Assembly (NCBI GenBank): GCA_003635195.1
Contig: PYIY01000068.1
Span: 17,170 to 81,169, forward strand
DNA length: 64,000 nucleotides
Origin: Candidatus Poribacteria bacterium
GTDB taxonomy: Bacteria > Poribacteria > WGA-4E > WGA-3G
Direction of reading: 5' to 3'
This document shows positions 62,521 to 64,000 of this stretch, one piece after another. The position numbers and the translations under genes are program-made. Each line of letters starts with the position of its first letter. The first letter of the stretch is position 1. Under the pieces are notes generated by a model, which saw nothing but the letters and a program-made list of their open reading frames with translations, was not told the origin of the DNA and did not search any database.

Positions 62521-64000
62521 TTAATTTGGCACATTCCAGAGGAAGATTGCGCCATCCGAACTGCCACTTGCAAGGATTTTACCGTCACGCGAAAACGAAA
62601 GCGCGTGAATCCAATTGGCATGCCCTTTAAGGGTAGACAACTTGTTACCAGTCGCAACATCCCACAGTCGAATCGTTCCGTCACGACTTCCACAAGCGAG
62701 AATTTTGCTATCTGCGGAGAACGCTAATACATTCCCTGAATCGTTTTGTTCTTCAATAGAAGTTAACTTATCGCCGGTGGTAACATCCCACAATTGAATC
62801 TTATAAATCTTAATAGAACTGCTAACGCTTGCGAGTATTTTACCATCCCTGGAAAATGCCAAGGTTCGGGTCTTGCCTGATTGGAGCTTTAATATTTCGG
62901 TCCCAGTGCTTGTTTCCCACAATCGAATCGTTCCATCATCACTTCCGCTTGCAATTGTTTGCCCTTCCGGGGTGAATGCCAGTGCGTTAACGTTATCTGT
63001 ATGTCCTTTGAGCGTGAGATTCACCGTCCTATGAGGAATATTCCATAAATGCACGGTGAATCGGTAATCCTTAGTCGCCTTTTTTGAATTTAGAGCTGTA
63101 GCCAGCATATTACCACTTTGAGAAAACACAACTACGCCATTCGCTCCGGAGCTAGAGCTTGATGAGTTTTGCACTCCGGAAAGTTTCGGTAATTCTCCTA
63201 AATATGATTCGACGGGCAAATCAGAGAGTTTATCCCCTGTACATGTATCCCATAAGCTCAACGTGCTAAGTACACCCTCCTTGATGAATGGACCGCGGGT
63301 TCGTTTCTTAAATGAGAAATTTTTTACACTGTTTAGTGTGCTACCGTCTGGTGAAAATACCACAGCGTTAATCCAAGCATTCTTATCTACACGGTTAGAA
63401 AGTTGCGTAAAGGTGCGCGTATCCCACAACACAATTGTGTTAATATGTCCGCTCGCCAAGAGGGTGCTGTCGGGTGAAAACGCCAACGCGCCAAACTTCC
63501 GGGTATGTCCTGTCGAAAAAACAGACACCTCGGCACCAGTGTTAGTGTTCCAGATTCGTATCTCACCGTTTGGATTTGCCGCTACAACTGTCTTAGCATC
63601 TGGTGAAAACGCTAACGTGTGAATTGGGATACGTAAGTCCTCACCAAGCGTGGTACGAAGTGTTTTCGTTGCAACATCCCACAACTCAATTTCACCAGAA
63701 TGCTTCTGACAAGCCAAAGTTTTACCATCTTGAGAGAAGGTCAGGACTCCCCACATCTTTGCATTTTGCGTCAAAGTTTTTAGCGATTGTCCAGTGGTAA
63801 CATCCCATAAACAGATTGGAGCGTTCGCATAGTTAGCAACAAGGCGCGTGCCGTCCGGTGAAAATACCAGTTGACTGACACGCTCTTTGGCACCTTGAAA
63901 CGTTTTCTGGAGTTGCCCCGTAGTGGCATCCTTCAATCGTATTTTGCCATTCTTGTAGCCAACTGCATAAAGACCATTCTCTTGAATTTCATTAAGATAT
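62521..64000 (-). CDS. WD40 repeat protein, partial (5' end beyond window)
   Basis: The frame is open to the right edge; the in-frame TTG near 63936 is not needed as a start because repeat sequence continues upstream of it (A-V-G-Y-K-N-G-K-I-R-L-K). At least 493 residues are visible. About 11 WD40 units are seen, e.g. L-A-F-S-P-D-A-K-T-V-V-A, G-T-I-R-L-W-D-V-A-T-G. The last unit ends I-F-L-W-N-V-P-N. Two consecutive propellers are likely. Such proteins are scaffolds; an N-terminal signal or kinase domain could lie outside the window. Confidence 0.88.
   Translation of the reverse strand, partial: YLNEIQENGLYAVGYKNGKIRLKDATTGQLQKTFQGAKERVSQLVFSPDGTRLVANYANAPICLWDVTTGQSLKTLTQNAKMWGVLTFSQDGKTLACQKHSGEIELWDVATKTLRTTLGEDLRIPIHTLAFSPDAKTVVAANPNGEIRIWNTNTGAEVSVFSTGHTRKFGALAFSPDSTLLASGHINTIVLWDTRTFTQLSNRVDKNAWINAVVFSPDGSTLNSVKNFSFKKRTRGPFIKEGVLSTLSLWDTCTGDKLSDLPVESYLGELPKLSGVQNSSSSSSGANGVVVFSQSGNMLATALNSKKATKDYRFTVHLWNIPHRTVNLTLKGHTDNVNALAFTPEGQTIASGSDDGTIRLWETSTGTEILKLQSGKTRTLAFSRDGKILASVSSSIKIYKIQLWDVTTGDKLTSIEEQNDSGNVLAFSADSKILACGSRDGTIRLWDVATGNKLSTLKGHANWIHALSFSRDGKILASGSSDGAIFLWNVPN

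Noticed and set aside
1..64000. tRNA, rRNA, CRISPR arrays, riboswitches, prophage or transposase genes
   Set aside because: Looked for conserved tRNA arms, regularly spaced repeats and integrase or transposase motifs by eye and found none. A covariance-model search would be decisive.

Overview
The window looks like a chromosomal segment from an uncultured Gram-negative bacterium. Four phytanoyl-CoA dioxygenase (PhyH) paralogs, LamG and CBM9 exported proteins, DUF4159 proteins, FlgD-like C-terminal domains on secreted hydrolases, a PorV-like protein, WD40 repeats, HEPN/MNT and MazEF pairs together suggest Candidatus Poribacteria or a close relative. This is inference from gene content; no rRNA or tRNA gene is present to confirm it. 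Outer-membrane features (Omp85-type barrel, lipoproteins, TonB-like anchors) support a diderm cell. About 53 protein genes are supported and coding density is high.

Layout. 1-6577: a plus-strand surface locus with the tail of an Omp85-like gene, two TonB-like anchored proteins that share their N-terminus and C-terminal tail but carry different central domains (DUF4159 or PA14), a full Omp85-like protein, and two secreted DUF4159 proteins. 6586-6671 and 25205-25317 are two inverted copies of a short MITE-like element. 6849-17177: accessory metabolism (four PhyH, SDR, NUDIX, GNAT, a beta-propeller glycosidase-like protein, LamG and CBM9 exported proteins), a fused MNT-HEPN protein and a solitary DNA methyltransferase. 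17526-25164: housekeeping genes (ftsH-folP-acpS operon, PorV-like protein, YigZ, a degenerate GcvH-like protein, a TRM11-like methylase, mqnD). 25336-34888: an SdiA-regulated-like propeller, a beta-gamma crystallin/amidotransferase-like fusion, a flotillin-like protein with exact 22-residue repeats, a zinc-ribbon protein, a secreted M6 protease and a lipoprotein.

35000-42004 (minus strand): DinG-like helicase, HtrA-type lipoprotein protease, AAA ATPase-nuclease, and an M28 peptidase with an unusual metal-site residue. 42113-51845: DRG-like GTPase, MazEF, TonB-like vWA protein, M20 amidohydrolase, cyclase-ATPase-TPR regulator and a large TPR protein. 52011-64000: aconitase, LamG protein, DUF4377 lipoprotein, aldo/keto reductase, DNA polymerase III alpha, MFS transporter and a WD40 protein that runs off the right edge.

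Themes. Much of the coding capacity goes to envelope and extracellular proteins. Two kinds of C-terminal ending recur on exported proteins: a short K-L-x(2,3)-W-G-x-I-K-S tail (three proteins) and a FlgD-like/T9SS-like domain (two peptidases). With a PorV-like protein nearby, the latter suggests a sorting route, which is inference. The locus at 1-6577 is the best candidate for an undescribed system: it duplicates and swaps domains behind a constant anchor and pairs them with Omp85-like barrels. No CRISPR array, tRNA, rRNA, prophage or transposase was seen.
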